A stretch of DNA of 64,000 nucleotides from positions 62,001-126,000 of the forward strand of contig NZ_JAFCKQ010000018.1 in assembly GCF_018130215.1 (NCBI RefSeq), written 5' to 3'. The notes beneath the pieces are model-generated. The model did no database searches and had not been told where the DNA came from. It saw only the letters and a program-made list of their open reading frames with translations. Of the stretch, positions 42,844 to 51,454 are shown in pieces; positions within the stretch are counted from its first letter, which is position 1; every line of letters starts with the position of its first letter. This DNA is from Bradyrhizobium jicamae. GTDB taxonomy: Bacteria; Pseudomonadota; Alphaproteobacteria; Rhizobiales; Xanthobacteraceae. The position numbers and the translations under genes were made by a program.

Positions 42844-43216
42844 CGATCTGCGTCTGCTTACTCGTTGAGTGACGCAATCAAAACGGCGATGCCGAGACGA
42901 TGCATTTAGATATGCTAATCGCTCGCCGCGAATTCCGGCCAACACGAGGAACCATTTTTTTTCAGGAAAGCGGGATCATCGTGACAAGCACGGGACAAAC
43001 TATGACAAATTCACTGTGTGATTCAACGACCTCCGCACCACGGAGGCAGCTCTACCCTTACGTAGATGAATAGAACTCGATGGCGAGCGGCCAAGATTGA
43101 AGCCGCGCACAGGTTGGCTGCTCTCACGATGTTTTACCGCAGCGGCAAATTCCTCGCGTCAGGCTCAGGTTGCTGGGGAGGATCAGCCTTTTCCATTCGT
43201 TGTTCTTTGAAACCCG

Positions 43217-43243
43217 GCAGGGGCCGTCGCAAGGCGGCCCCTT
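43217..43243 (+). terminator. Intrinsic terminator with no gene upstream
   Basis: The 8-bp stem AGGGGCCG / CGGCCCCT with an 8-base loop is followed by TTTC on the plus strand. The nearest upstream plus-strand gene is several kilobases away, so it may end a small RNA. Confidence 0.55.
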
Positions 43244-43448
43244 TTCATCAAAGGTTGAAACTAGCCAGCGCGGCAGTTGCGGTCCCGGCATCGTTCTTCC
43301 AAGGGTGCTGGGATTGCGTCGGCGGGCCGCGGCCTGCTAGGAGCGTACATGAACTTTGGCGTCTTGCGTATCGTGAGCCTTCGCTCTGCCGCTTGACAGA
43401 AGCCGGCTTGTTCCAGGCAAAGCTGGGGCTTCTCCACAACCGCGCTTA

Positions 43449-43473
43449 GGAACCGGGCACGTCACCTCAGGTT
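43449..43473 (+). promoter_or_regulatory. EcfG-type promoter of the flavodoxin-like gene
   Basis: GGAAC (43449-43453), 16 bases, then GGTT (43470-43473) matches the alphaproteobacterial general stress consensus. ATG 43507 lies 33 bases downstream. Confidence 0.65.
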
Positions 43474-43506
43474 GGTCGGAATTGAGCAGCCCATCGAGGA
43501 GCCAGC

Positions 43507-44583
43507 ATGACTGAACCGGACGTTCGCACGGGGATGCCGCCCGTCAAGCTGTCGCGTGAGGAATTCGAGAGCCGTTACAAGAGCCGATTCGCCGATCCTG
43601 CCTTCACCCCGCTCAAGCGGGAGCTTAATGCGATCGTCGATGCGGCCTGGGACGCCTACAGCCATTCTCGCAAGTCGCCGGTGACGCGGAAGGCGGGCGC
43701 CGGCTTTTCCGACCCCGACTATGATCTTGCGGTGGATTGGTTGGCGGCGCGCGCCGCGATCGTTGAGGCGCAGCGACGGCACGATGAGGCGGGTGCGACG
43801 CCGCGCATCCTCATCATCAACGGTTCGGCTCGCAGCGAGCATACCTGCCCCGGCGAGATGTCCAAGACCTGGCGCATGGTCAAGCTCGCTGAGCCCGTCT
43901 TCACCGAGATGGGCCTTACCGTCGATATCCTCGACCTCTCGCGCCTGACCTCTGAGTTCGGCAAGACAATTCACCCCTGCAAATCCTGCGTCTCCACCGC
44001 CATGCCGCTCTGCCACTGGCCATGCAGCTGCTATCCGAACTATTCGCTCGGTCAGACCGGCGACTGGATGAACGAGATTTATCCGCTCTGGGTGGCCGCC
44101 CACGGTATCCTGATTGTGGCGCCCGTGAACTGGTATCACGTGCCGGGCGGCCTCAAAGCGATGATGGATCGGCTGGTCTGCGCCGACGGCGGCAACCCGG
44201 ATCCGACCTCGACGCACGGCAAGAAGGCAGTTGAGGCCAAGGCGCTGGAGCTGAAGGGCTGGCCGTATCCGCGGCATCTCGCCGGCCGCCACTTCGGCCT
44301 GATCGTTCATGGTGACAGTGTCGGCGCCGAGGGCGTCCGACGAGCCTTGTCCGACTGGCTGACGGACATGCAGCTGGTCTCGGCGGGCCGTTTCGGCGAG
44401 GTGGACGGGTACGTCGGCTACATGGATCAATATGCGACCTCTCACCAGGAGTTGGACGAAGATCGCGAGTTTCAGCAGGAGGTGGTGAACGCAGCCAAGG
44501 CGCTTGGCCGTGCTGTGAAACTCGCCCGGAGCGGGCGGTTTGAGGATCCCGGGGCCGAACTTTCGGATCTGGCTCCGAAATAG
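43507..44583 (+). CDS. Flavodoxin-like NADPH-dependent FMN reductase family protein
   Basis: The 358-residue protein has an N-terminal extension of about 95 residues, then a flavodoxin-like domain: phosphate-binding ILIINGSARSEHTCPGEMSK, a Cys-containing KTIHPCKSCVSTAMPLCHWP and the flavin loop LIVAPVNWYHVPGGLKAMMD. The C-terminal part contains HFGLIVHGDSVGAEGVRRAL. It probably binds FMN and reduces a quinone or similar acceptor in the cytoplasm. The cysteine-rich insertion could carry a metal or cluster. A good EcfG-type promoter lies upstream. Confidence 0.82.
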   Translation: MTEPDVRTGMPPVKLSREEFESRYKSRFADPAFTPLKRELNAIVDAAWDAYSHSRKSPVTRKAGAGFSDPDYDLAVDWLAARAAIVEAQRRHDEAGATPRILIINGSARSEHTCPGEMSKTWRMVKLAEPVFTEMGLTVDILDLSRLTSEFGKTIHPCKSCVSTAMPLCHWPCSCYPNYSLGQTGDWMNEIYPLWVAAHGILIVAPVNWYHVPGGLKAMMDRLVCADGGNPDPTSTHGKKAVEAKALELKGWPYPRHLAGRHFGLIVHGDSVGAEGVRRALSDWLTDMQLVSAGRFGEVDGYVGYMDQYATSHQELDEDREFQQEVVNAAKALGRAVKLARSGRFEDPGAELSDLAPK

Positions 44584-44645
44584 CGAATGCCGAGCTCACT
44601 TCTGAGGGTCGCAGGCTGGTTCGCGCCGGCCGATTGAGGATTTTC

Positions 44646-44844
44646 GTGGTGAGCAAGGCGGCGGAAGGATCGTCGAAGATCATCGTCTAGGCCGCGCTCA
44701 TCGGCAACGTCCTTGTTGCGGAGATCAAAATCGGAGCTGCGGCCTGGACCGGCAGCTCGGCGATGATGAGTGAGGCGGTGCACTCGATGGTCGATACCAC
44801 CAATGAGGTGCTGTTGCTCTACGGTTACCAACGCGCAAGCCGGG
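44646..44844 (+). pseudogene. Cation diffusion facilitator N-terminal fragment
   Basis: From GTG 44646 or 44649 the frame reads VSKAAEGSSKIIV, a TAG stop, then AALIGNVLVAEIKIGAAAWT, GSSAMMSEAVHSMVDTTNEV and LLLYGYQRAS. This is the first two helices of CDF metal-efflux proteins, including the SEAVHSxVDT metal site region. An internal stop interrupts it, and the rest is replaced at about 44845 by the convergent DUF72 gene. Confidence 0.65.
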
Positions 44845-44853
44845 CCGTTAGCG

Positions 44854-45576
44854 TCAGAGCATCGCCTTCAGCTTCAGCGCGTCGGCAGGGGCCGCGCTCT
44901 TCTGGTCGTTGTCGAAATAGATGTAGACATCGCAGCCCTGTCGCTTCCAGGATCTGATGCGCTGCGCCCATTGCATCAGCGTTGGCAGGCCATAATGACC
45001 GTGATAGCGGCCATTCGGGCCGTGACCGCGCACATAGACGAAGTCCGCCGTGCGCTTCCATGGCGCCGGCGCGTCGTGATGGTCGGAGAGGCAGAGTGAG
45101 ATGTTTTCATCAGCAAGCATTCGCAGGATGCGGGGCTGGTACCAGCTCGGGTGACGAAATTCGAAGCTGTAACGCCGCGTCTTCGCCAGCAGCTTGAAGA
45201 ACGATGCGAGCCTGTCGGCATTTGCTTCAAATTGCGGCGGCAGCTGAAAAAGAATCGGTCCGGCCTTGCCGCGCAAAAAGGACATGCGATCTTCCAGCAG
45301 TTCGAGGCTGTTTTTGCTGGCGGCCGACAGACGCTTCCAATGCGTGATGAATTTGGATGCTTTCCAGGTGAAGACGAAGTTTTCTCCGGTCTGATCCCGC
45401 CATCCCTTCACGGCTGTCGGTGTCGGCGTCCGATAGAACACGCCGTTGAGCTCGGTCGTCTCGAACTGGCTGGCGTAGTAGCGAAGTTGCTCCTTCAGTG
45501 GCAAGCCTCCCGGGAAGAAGGGGCCGCGCCAGGAGTCGTAGTGCCAGCCGGAAGTGCCGATCAGGACGCGTGCCAT
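44854..45576 (-). CDS. DUF72 domain-containing protein
   Basis: From ATG 45576 the 240-residue TIM-barrel-like protein has the family start MARVLIGTSGWHYDSWRGPF, then FETTELNGVFYRTPTPTAVK, NFVFTWKASKFITHWKRLSA, GPILFQLPPQFEANADRLAS, FEFRHPSWY and YVRGHGPNGRYHGHYG, ending DVYIYFDNDQKSAAPADALK. Role unknown; members of this family are common in soil bacteria. A frame open to 45813 overlaps the pyrophosphatase gene and lacks family features. Confidence 0.85.
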   Translation of the reverse strand: MARVLIGTSGWHYDSWRGPFFPGGLPLKEQLRYYASQFETTELNGVFYRTPTPTAVKGWRDQTGENFVFTWKASKFITHWKRLSAASKNSLELLEDRMSFLRGKAGPILFQLPPQFEANADRLASFFKLLAKTRRYSFEFRHPSWYQPRILRMLADENISLCLSDHHDAPAPWKRTADFVYVRGHGPNGRYHGHYGLPTLMQWAQRIRSWKRQGCDVYIYFDNDQKSAAPADALKLKAML

Positions 45577-45718
45577 GTCTGTAGGCCTTCGTTGGTCGCG
45601 ATGATTTGAGGCCGTAGCGCAGCGAAGAACGCCCGCGCGTAAAATGGGAGTGGAGGTGTCCGTGATTGGCAGGATCCCGCCGCATACCGGGTCGGAGCCA
45701 TCATCGTACCAACGCCAC

Positions 45719-46243
45719 CTAACGCCGCGACGTTGACAGTCGCTTGATCTTTTTGATTGCGTGCCCGGGTCCACGCCAACCGAGAAACTCCAGCTTCTTG
45801 TCCTCGAGCGCATCCGTTGCCAGAAAGAACTGTTCCAATTCCTCGCGTGCGCGCGACGGAAGGTGGCGGATGTCCTTCAGATCGGTCTCGAGAGGTGAGC
45901 GGTCCGGCACTGCGAACACGCGATCGTTTCTTTCCTTCTTGCCCTTTTTCGTCTGTTCGACCTCGAGGATGCCGACCGGCACACACCGCAGCACGACGCC
46001 GGGATAGGTCTTGGCGTCGTGGATCACGAGTACGTCGAGTGGATCGCCATCTTCCGCCGCTGTGGATGGGATGAAACCCCAGTCGTATGGATAAGTGAGT
46101 CCGGTCATCAATGGCTTTGCGAGCGTGAAGACGTCGAACTCGGGATCGAAGTCCATTTTGCAGGAGCTGCCGCGAGGGGTCTCGATAACGGTGTAGATGT
46201 GCTTCTTGTCAGCCCATGTCGGCAGCTTCATCATATTCGTCAT
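45719..46243 (-). CDS. ppa: Soluble inorganic pyrophosphatase-like protein (family I)
   Basis: From ATG 46243 the 174-residue protein shows family I features: KHIYTVIETPRGSSCKMDFD, PYDWGFIPSTAAEDGDPLDV with the metal-binding DGDPLDVLV, and GVVLRCVPVGILEVEQTKKG. It hydrolyses PPi to two phosphates using Mg2+. Sequence differs noticeably from the usual housekeeping enzyme (for example the KKGKKERNDRVFAVP stretch), so it may be a second copy. It begins 2 bases downstream of the BrkB gene stop. Confidence 0.87.
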   Translation of the reverse strand: MTNMMKLPTWADKKHIYTVIETPRGSSCKMDFDPEFDVFTLAKPLMTGLTYPYDWGFIPSTAAEDGDPLDVLVIHDAKTYPGVVLRCVPVGILEVEQTKKGKKERNDRVFAVPDRSPLETDLKDIRHLPSRAREELEQFFLATDALEDKKLEFLGWRGPGHAIKKIKRLSTSRR

Positions 46244-46244
46244 G

Positions 46245-47369
46245 TCACCCGCCTCGTGTCGCACCGACGCTGCCGGTCATCCGTGCTCCTCGCGCGTCCA
46301 CCGGTATCGTCGATTTCGTCGAGTCATCCCGTGCGGCCTGATGTTCCGACTCGGCGTCGATCTCGGCGCCGAGCAGCACGACAATGGCCGAGATCCACAG
46401 CCAGGTCATGAAGCCGACGACAGCTCCCAGCGAACCGTATGTCTCGTTGAACTTGCCGAAGTTGGCTGCATACCAGGAGAACAGTCCGGAGCTGGCGAGC
46501 CAAAGTAGAGCGGCCAGCGCGCTTCCCCGTGTTATCCATCGCCATTTCGCCGCCTCGCGGTCGGGACCGTAGCGGTAGATCACTGCCAGGGCGAAGGTGA
46601 GGATCAGAAACATCGCCGGCCATCGTCCGATACGCAGAAGCAGGTCGGTTCCTGTCGAAAAGCCGACATATCCAAGGACGACCGGGACGACCACAATCGA
46701 CCCGAGTGCCGCCAGCACGAACACGATTCCGCTTATAGTAAGGCCGAGCGAGATCGCGTTCAGTTTGACTAAGCCGCGCCGTTCCTCCTCGCCATAGACG
46801 ATGTTCAGCGTGTCGAACAGTGACTTCATCGCCGCATTGGCGCTCCAGAGCGAGATGGCCAGGGCGATGAGGAAGGTCAGCCCGAGCGCTTGAGACCCTT
46901 TGGACGACACGCGCGTGAGCTGCTCGCGTGTCACGTCGACGGCACCACCGGGCAGAAAGCCGGCGAGTTGGTCCAGATGCCTTGTTATCGTGGTTGGATC
47001 TGCGAACAGGCCGTAAATGGAGACCAGCGCGGCGATGGCCGGGAAGATGGCAAGTATGCCGTAATAGGTCATTCCGGCGGCAAGCGCCATGATCCGGTGC
47101 TTGGATATGTTCGCATAGACCCGCATCACGACGTCTTGCCAGCCGCGTGCCGGGATTTCGGCGGGCGTATTGGCTTCGCGCACGAGATTTGCTTCACCGT
47201 CACCTGCGCCATCGGCGCGTGGCGAGCGGACTGGGACGGCGCGCGCGGACGGTCGGTTCGTCGGGAGGAGATATTCCGCGGCGAGCATGACGCCGATCAA
47301 CGCGAGAAGAAACCGGGGACTCCAGCGGTCGACCAGAGCGGTGGCATTCGGATTGGTCCGCCTGTGCAT
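46245..47369 (-). CDS. YihY/BrkB-family inner membrane protein
   Basis: The 374-residue protein has an N-terminal helix (LLALIGVMLAAEYLL), then the YihY core of six membrane segments: AGMTYYGILAIFPAIAALVS, ALGLTFLIALAISLWSANAA, MKSLFDTLNIVYGEEERRGL, and a C-terminal segment YGSLGAVVGFMTWLWISAIV with VLLGAEIDAESEHQAAR. Function of the family is unsettled. It begins an operon with the pyrophosphatase gene on the minus strand. Confidence 0.87.
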   Translation of the reverse strand: MHRRTNPNATALVDRWSPRFLLALIGVMLAAEYLLPTNRPSARAVPVRSPRADGAGDGEANLVREANTPAEIPARGWQDVVMRVYANISKHRIMALAAGMTYYGILAIFPAIAALVSIYGLFADPTTITRHLDQLAGFLPGGAVDVTREQLTRVSSKGSQALGLTFLIALAISLWSANAAMKSLFDTLNIVYGEEERRGLVKLNAISLGLTISGIVFVLAALGSIVVVPVVLGYVGFSTGTDLLLRIGRWPAMFLILTFALAVIYRYGPDREAAKWRWITRGSALAALLWLASSGLFSWYAANFGKFNETYGSLGAVVGFMTWLWISAIVVLLGAEIDAESEHQAARDDSTKSTIPVDARGARMTGSVGATRGG

Positions 47370-47390
47370 CCTTCGTCAATTCCTCTCGTC

Positions 47391-47777
47391 TCATCCCGCT
47401 CCACGGTGTCCTGCCAACCACATCTCAAAAATCCTCTCCATGCCTTGGCTTTGCACCTCCGGCTCGGCCCTCCGTTCTTCGAGATCTTCAGCTTTGCCAA
47501 CTCGGCCCAGGTAAGCGGTGGCTGCACGGTGGGCCATCAGGATCCTGTTGCTGTGGCCACGATCAACCATCATCGTCAGGTACTGATCGAGAAAGGCTCC
47601 AGCATCGAATTCGTCGCGAAGCTCGCCGCGCCGTGCGAGCAAGTTGAACGCGATGTCGCAGGCCGCTGAAGCAGCCCGTCCGTCGAAAACGCTGTGTGTC
47701 TTCCGGAGCATGTAAATAAGGGTGCGCGACGCGGGATTGTTCCTAAGCCGCACGGGCGGGACTCCGGGAACCGACAT
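47391..47777 (-). CDS. Hypothetical protein
   Basis: From ATG 47777 the 128-residue helical protein contains RTLIYMLRKTHSVFDGRAAS, AACDIAFNLLARRGELRDEF and LDQYLTMMVDRGHSNRILMA. A TTG at 47828 is an alternative start. It precedes the BrkB gene by 21 bases on the same strand and is divergent from the PAP2 gene. I do not recognise the family. Confidence 0.55.
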   Translation of the reverse strand: MSVPGVPPVRLRNNPASRTLIYMLRKTHSVFDGRAASAACDIAFNLLARRGELRDEFDAGAFLDQYLTMMVDRGHSNRILMAHRAATAYLGRVGKAEDLEERRAEPEVQSQGMERIFEMWLAGHRGAG

Positions 47778-47839
47778 GACGGTAAGATGAACCCGCGGCG
47801 CCCAGTCGCGTTGGTCATACTGATGCAAGGTCTTCGCTC

Positions 47840-48484
47840 ATGGACATAAGCGTTAGAATTCCCCCTCATTGCCGGAGCCGTCCATTTCCGATCACTGTCC
47901 GGCCGATCAAAATCGATCTCAGAATTGCCAAGGCCATCGCGCGCAATGCCGATTGCGTACCGGAAGAGGTAGCACGGGTCTTGACTTGGGGCGCAGACGA
48001 GAAGGTCCTGCTGCTTCTGGCAGCGGCCGGCTGGATCGCGTCACGCGCTAGCGGCGAGCCGGTCCGGCGCGCCGGCAACCACGTCCTGTTGGTCTCGGCC
48101 GCCAGCGCCTTGTTGCCGCACGGCCTGAAAGTCCTGTTCGATCAGACTCGTCCCGATCGACGGACGATCGTCGGACACTTTCATGGAGTCCCATTCTCGG
48201 GCAAACCGGAGGACGCCTTCCCTTCCGGCCACGCGCTGCACATGGGCGCACTGGCCTCCGCAGCGGGCCCCTTATCGAAGGGCGCTCGTGAGGCGATCCG
48301 AGCGCTGACAGTTGGCCTGTCCCTGACGCGCATCATGGTCCTTGCGCATTGGACGAGCGATGTGGTGGTGGGATTTGCAGCCGGAGCGGTTCTCGAGCGG
48401 TTGCTGCGCCTTTGGACCGGTTATCCGCTTCGACAATCAGGGGAACACGATCAACGGCGCAGGCTCCGGAACAAAGCGAAATGA
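47840..48484 (+). CDS. PAP2-family phosphatase
   Basis: The 214-residue protein contains all three PAP2 signature parts: KVLFDQTRPDRR (K-x6-RP type), FPSGHALHMGAL (PSGH) and SLTRIMVLAHWTSDV (SR-x5-H-x3-D). It should remove phosphate from a lipid or small phosphate ester at the membrane. Its TGA overlaps the ATG of the next gene, and two DUF3147 genes follow, so the three are one operon. Confidence 0.86.
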   Translation: MDISVRIPPHCRSRPFPITVRPIKIDLRIAKAIARNADCVPEEVARVLTWGADEKVLLLLAAAGWIASRASGEPVRRAGNHVLLVSAASALLPHGLKVLFDQTRPDRRTIVGHFHGVPFSGKPEDAFPSGHALHMGALASAAGPLSKGAREAIRALTVGLSLTRIMVLAHWTSDVVVGFAAGAVLERLLRLWTGYPLRQSGEHDQRRRLRNKAK

Positions 48485-48831
48485 CCGAATACGTCGTCCG
48501 TTTCCTGATCGGCGGCGCCGTGGTGTCGGCGTTCGCCATGCTCGGTGACGTCTTGCGGCCCAAGAGCTTTGCCGGTCTGTTCGGTGCTGCCCCGTCGGTT
48601 GCGCTCGCGACGCTTGGCATCGCCGCATACCAGCACGGCCCGACCTATGCGGCGCTGCAGGGGACGGCGATGATGGCGGGTGCAATCGCGCTCGCCGTCT
48701 ATAGCGTCGTCGTCTGCCAGCTGCTGATGCGGACGCGGCTGCGCGCTCTCTCTGCCACGCTGCTCGCACTTGTCGTCTGGCTGATAGTTGCCTTCGGTGT
48801 GTTGAGTCTCGTCGGAGGAGGACAGACATGA
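48481..48831 (+). CDS. DUF3147 family membrane protein 1
   Basis: The 116-residue protein starts MTEYVVRFLIGGAVVSAFAM, then LGDVLRPKSFAGLFGAAPSV, and ends with two hydrophobic helices (about four in total). The opening YVVRFLIGGAV pattern and GxxLRPKSFAGLFGAAP are typical of DUF3147. ATGA overlap on both sides places it between the PAP2 gene and its paralogue. Function unknown. Confidence 0.83.
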   Translation: MTEYVVRFLIGGAVVSAFAMLGDVLRPKSFAGLFGAAPSVALATLGIAAYQHGPTYAALQGTAMMAGAIALAVYSVVVCQLLMRTRLRALSATLLALVVWLIVAFGVLSLVGGGQT

Positions 48832-49310
48832 GCCCGGTCCGCTTTTCCTTGTCGGCCTTGAGCGAAGGCCGTTGGTATGAACACGTGATCCGGTTCGTTC
48901 TCGGCGGTGCCGTGACGACCTTCACCGGATACATCAGCAGCCGCTACGGTGCCTCCGTCGGTGGAATATTTCTTGGCCTTCCCGCCATCTTCTGTGCCAG
49001 TGCCACGTTGATCGAGAAGCATGAAGTCCGGCGCAAACGGGAAGCTGGATTCGCCGGCGCGCGGCGCGGTCGGCAGGCAGCGGCACTCGATGCGGCCGGG
49101 GCGCCGCTCGGCGCGATCGGCATGCTGTGCTTCGCAAGCGTCTTCGCTTTGCTGGCACGTAGCAACATACCGATCGCCTTCATGGTCGCGTCGTTCGCCT
49201 GGGTCGTCACTTCGATCGCTGCCTGGTATCTGCGGCGCAAATCGCGGTTGGTGCGGAGCAGCCGCATCGGGAAGAAAGCCGGAGGCTCCGCGCATTCGCG
49301 AGGCGGCTGA
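48828..49310 (+). CDS. DUF3147 family membrane protein 2
   Basis: The 160-residue paralogue of the preceding gene reads WYEHVIRFVLGGAVTTFTGY, ISSRYGASVGGIFLGLPAIF, a charged loop EKHEVRRKREAGFAG and two C-terminal helices (AIGMLCFASVFALLA, IPIAFMVASFAWVV). It starts within the stop of DUF3147 protein 1 (ATGA). Paired DUF3147 proteins might form a heteromer, which is inference. Confidence 0.83.
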   Translation: MSPVRFSLSALSEGRWYEHVIRFVLGGAVTTFTGYISSRYGASVGGIFLGLPAIFCASATLIEKHEVRRKREAGFAGARRGRQAAALDAAGAPLGAIGMLCFASVFALLARSNIPIAFMVASFAWVVTSIAAWYLRRKSRLVRSSRIGKKAGGSAHSRGG

Positions 49311-49359
49311 CGTCTTGCGGGGTAGTACAGGATGCTGAAGAGGCGGACGTGTCCGCGGG

Positions 49360-49768
49360 CTATTCATCAAGGAGAACCGATCCGGCAACTGCAAAACTTC
49401 CAGCCGGTCTTTGGTGCTCATCGAGGCCTTGCCATTCGCCAGCATCGATTTCAACGCAGGCGACACGGCCAATTCCCGAGCACTTATCTGCCGTGTCCTT
49501 GTTCGCGTGCAGAGGGCCGGCCGTCTCGCCCGCGATGCCCGGATAAATATTGATCCATCCTCTGATGCGCTTGGGGGTGGCCAGTTCCTCGACCGAGGTC
49601 GTTCGCCGTCAGGTCGGCGTAGAAGGAGCCGTCCATGTTCCACGAACAACTGGACTCCTCCACCCAGCCGACTGCCTGCTCGCCGGGCGCCATCGCTTCG
49701 TTGATGGTCGCGACATATGCTCGTTGACCGTTCCTCGTCCTGTACTGCTTTCCGGCGACGAGCTTCAT
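49360..49768 (-). pseudogene. Small conserved protein gene with a frameshift
   Basis: From ATG 49768 the frame reads MKLVAGKQYRTRNGQRAYVA and SSCSWNMDGSFYADLTANDL. At about 49598 a one-base shift is needed to continue as VEELATPKRIRGWINIYPGI, KDTADKCSGIGRVACVEIDA and so on to TAG at 49360. The pattern (RTRxGxxAYV, RIRGWINIYP, ADxxAGxGRIACVE) is a recognisable pair of halves of one conserved small protein of about 135 residues. Function unknown. Confidence 0.55.
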
Positions 49769-50027
49769 CACACCATTTCTTGATGCGGCCTTTCTCAACG
49801 TGCACGGAGGGTTTTAGTTCGCGTCGCACCGCCCGATGCGCGTCAAGGTGCGCAGATCACCGCCAGTCTCTCACCAGAAATGTTGGCTCGACAGCGCTGA
49901 CCCGCCCCTGCGTAGGGTGAACCCGTCCGCGTCGTTTCACGCGGAGACTTTGCGCTAACCGCAGTGATTTCGACCGGTCGGTCACAACGGCAGCAGGATT
50001 AGGGCACACCAACCTGTGACCGCGCGG
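49769..50027. other. Intergenic, nothing recognised
   Basis: No gene, repeat or strong regulatory element was recognised between two decayed genes. Confidence 0.35.
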
Positions 50028-50874
50028 CTAGCGAACCGGATCAGGGAAGATTGCGCTCCGCCAGCCACCACGATCGAACTTGGTCCACATACCTTCCGGC
50101 TGAGCCAGTCGGTCCGCAATCGCACAGACGGCTACTGGATAGACAGCCAGCCCGCAGTGGCTTCCTTCCACTTCAATGCTTTCAGACTGGGCCGAGGTTT
50201 TTTCTATGCAGCCTTGCCATGCGGAGCGGCTATAAATCGCAGTTGTCAGTCGGAACTGGTGGCGCGACCGACAGCGCCGCAACATGATGGGCATCGTCAA
50301 CCGAGTCCCCGCTGGCGAGTTCATAGACTTGCCAGGCATTGGTGGATCTTGGACTACCACCGAAAGGGCTTCCTAACGAAATGACCGCGCTCTGGAATTC
50401 TCTTCGCAAGTTCTCGTGCGAAGATGCCCCAAGACTCCACCCGATGATGCTGATTTTCTTGCGATGCAGGTCGCTTAAGGCGCGGACACCGCCAAGCATA
50501 CTTTCCTGGACGCGCTCGCGCAGACCCCTGTTACGTCCTAGCCCCCAACCTTCGACTGCATAGCCTCGAGACTGCAAAACTTTGCGAAGAGCGAATGTTG
50601 AATCATCACCAGCCATGAGACCCGGAATCACCAGCACGGGATGGCCATCCCCCTTTGGGGAAAGATGAAGGAGTGGAAGTAAGCTAAGAAAGGCGCCAAA
50701 CTCAACGAGAGCTCGTTGCCCTTCAAATAATGAGAACTTTTGACGGTGGCGAAAGTGGTTGTATCGAGGGGAATATTTAGACTCCTTGCTGCAACGCACA
50801 TGGTAAATTCGAAAACCCAACAGTTGTTCCGTTGGACCTAGGGTCGAAGGAAAAGGAGCTGTTTTGAATTGCAA
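50028..50874 (-). pseudogene. Alpha/beta hydrolase (lipase-like) with a frameshift
   Basis: The main frame contains HPVLVIPGLMAGDDSTFALR, QSRGYAVEGWGLGRNRGLRE, the nucleophile elbow IIGWSLGAS and LGSPFGGSPRSTNAWQVYEL, then stops at 50230 after PPVPTDNCDL. A one-base shift near 50243 restores TAIYSRSAWQGC, SIEVEGSHCGLAVYPVAVCA and IADRLAQPEG to TAG at 50028. The shifted part supplies the catalytic histidine (GSHCGL). A long frame before HPVLVIPG makes the true start uncertain. Confidence 0.65.
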
Positions 50875-51454
50875 TCTCTCACAGAGAGACCGCCAGGATC
50901 CGACATTTAGATCATCGGCGCCTTCTCAAGTATTGCATCCGGCATCGCTGCTAACGGTAGGTCGGCCTCAGATGGTCGGCGTCGTAGTCGCATTTACTTG
51001 CTTTGCTCCCCTCGAACGAAAGCAGTGATGCTGCGGCTGGTGATCATATTTCGACTGTACTGCCGAGCGGCTATAGCCACAGTCCGGTCGATAAGGGAAC
51101 AGGGCTTCGGCCGCAAGGGATGTCTGTGTTCGACGCCAAGAACTTAGGCGGAAACGCCAACTCAAACTCGATCGGGACGACGGGCTCGGCCGGCAATTCG
51201 TTAAAATAGCCGGAAAGGTCCACAGCATCAGCCTGGAACAATTTGCGCCGGCGTACTTTGACCAGACGATGCCTCGCTATCATTTCGCCTGTCGGTGGAA
51301 AGACCGTCCAGGACCAGGGCGGTCAACTTCTTCAGCATGATGGTCTCGCGCGGCAAGTCGCAGAGCGGCTCGCGCGAGAGCTCGGCCAGTCCCGCCCGGA
51401 GATTCGCGGCAAGAGCTACAAGGTGGGGGTCACCGATACCCACGGCAGGGGAGT
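50875..51454. other. Intergenic, no confident gene
   Basis: Short frames exist on both strands (for example a minus-strand one of 70 residues at 51071-51283), but I cannot support any of them from composition, start site or family. Confidence 0.35.

Larger units (their letters stand above)
42844..43506. other. Long intergenic region with terminator and stress promoter
   Basis: I see no protein gene here. It contains an intrinsic terminator on the plus strand at 43217-43243, which has no obvious plus-strand gene before it, and the EcfG-like promoter at 43449. An unannotated small RNA ending at the terminator is possible. Confidence 0.4.

Noticed and set aside
43066-43449. Plus-strand frame of 127 codons before the flavodoxin-like gene
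   Set aside because: It spans the intrinsic terminator and a stress promoter, has no ribosome site and lacks coding character.
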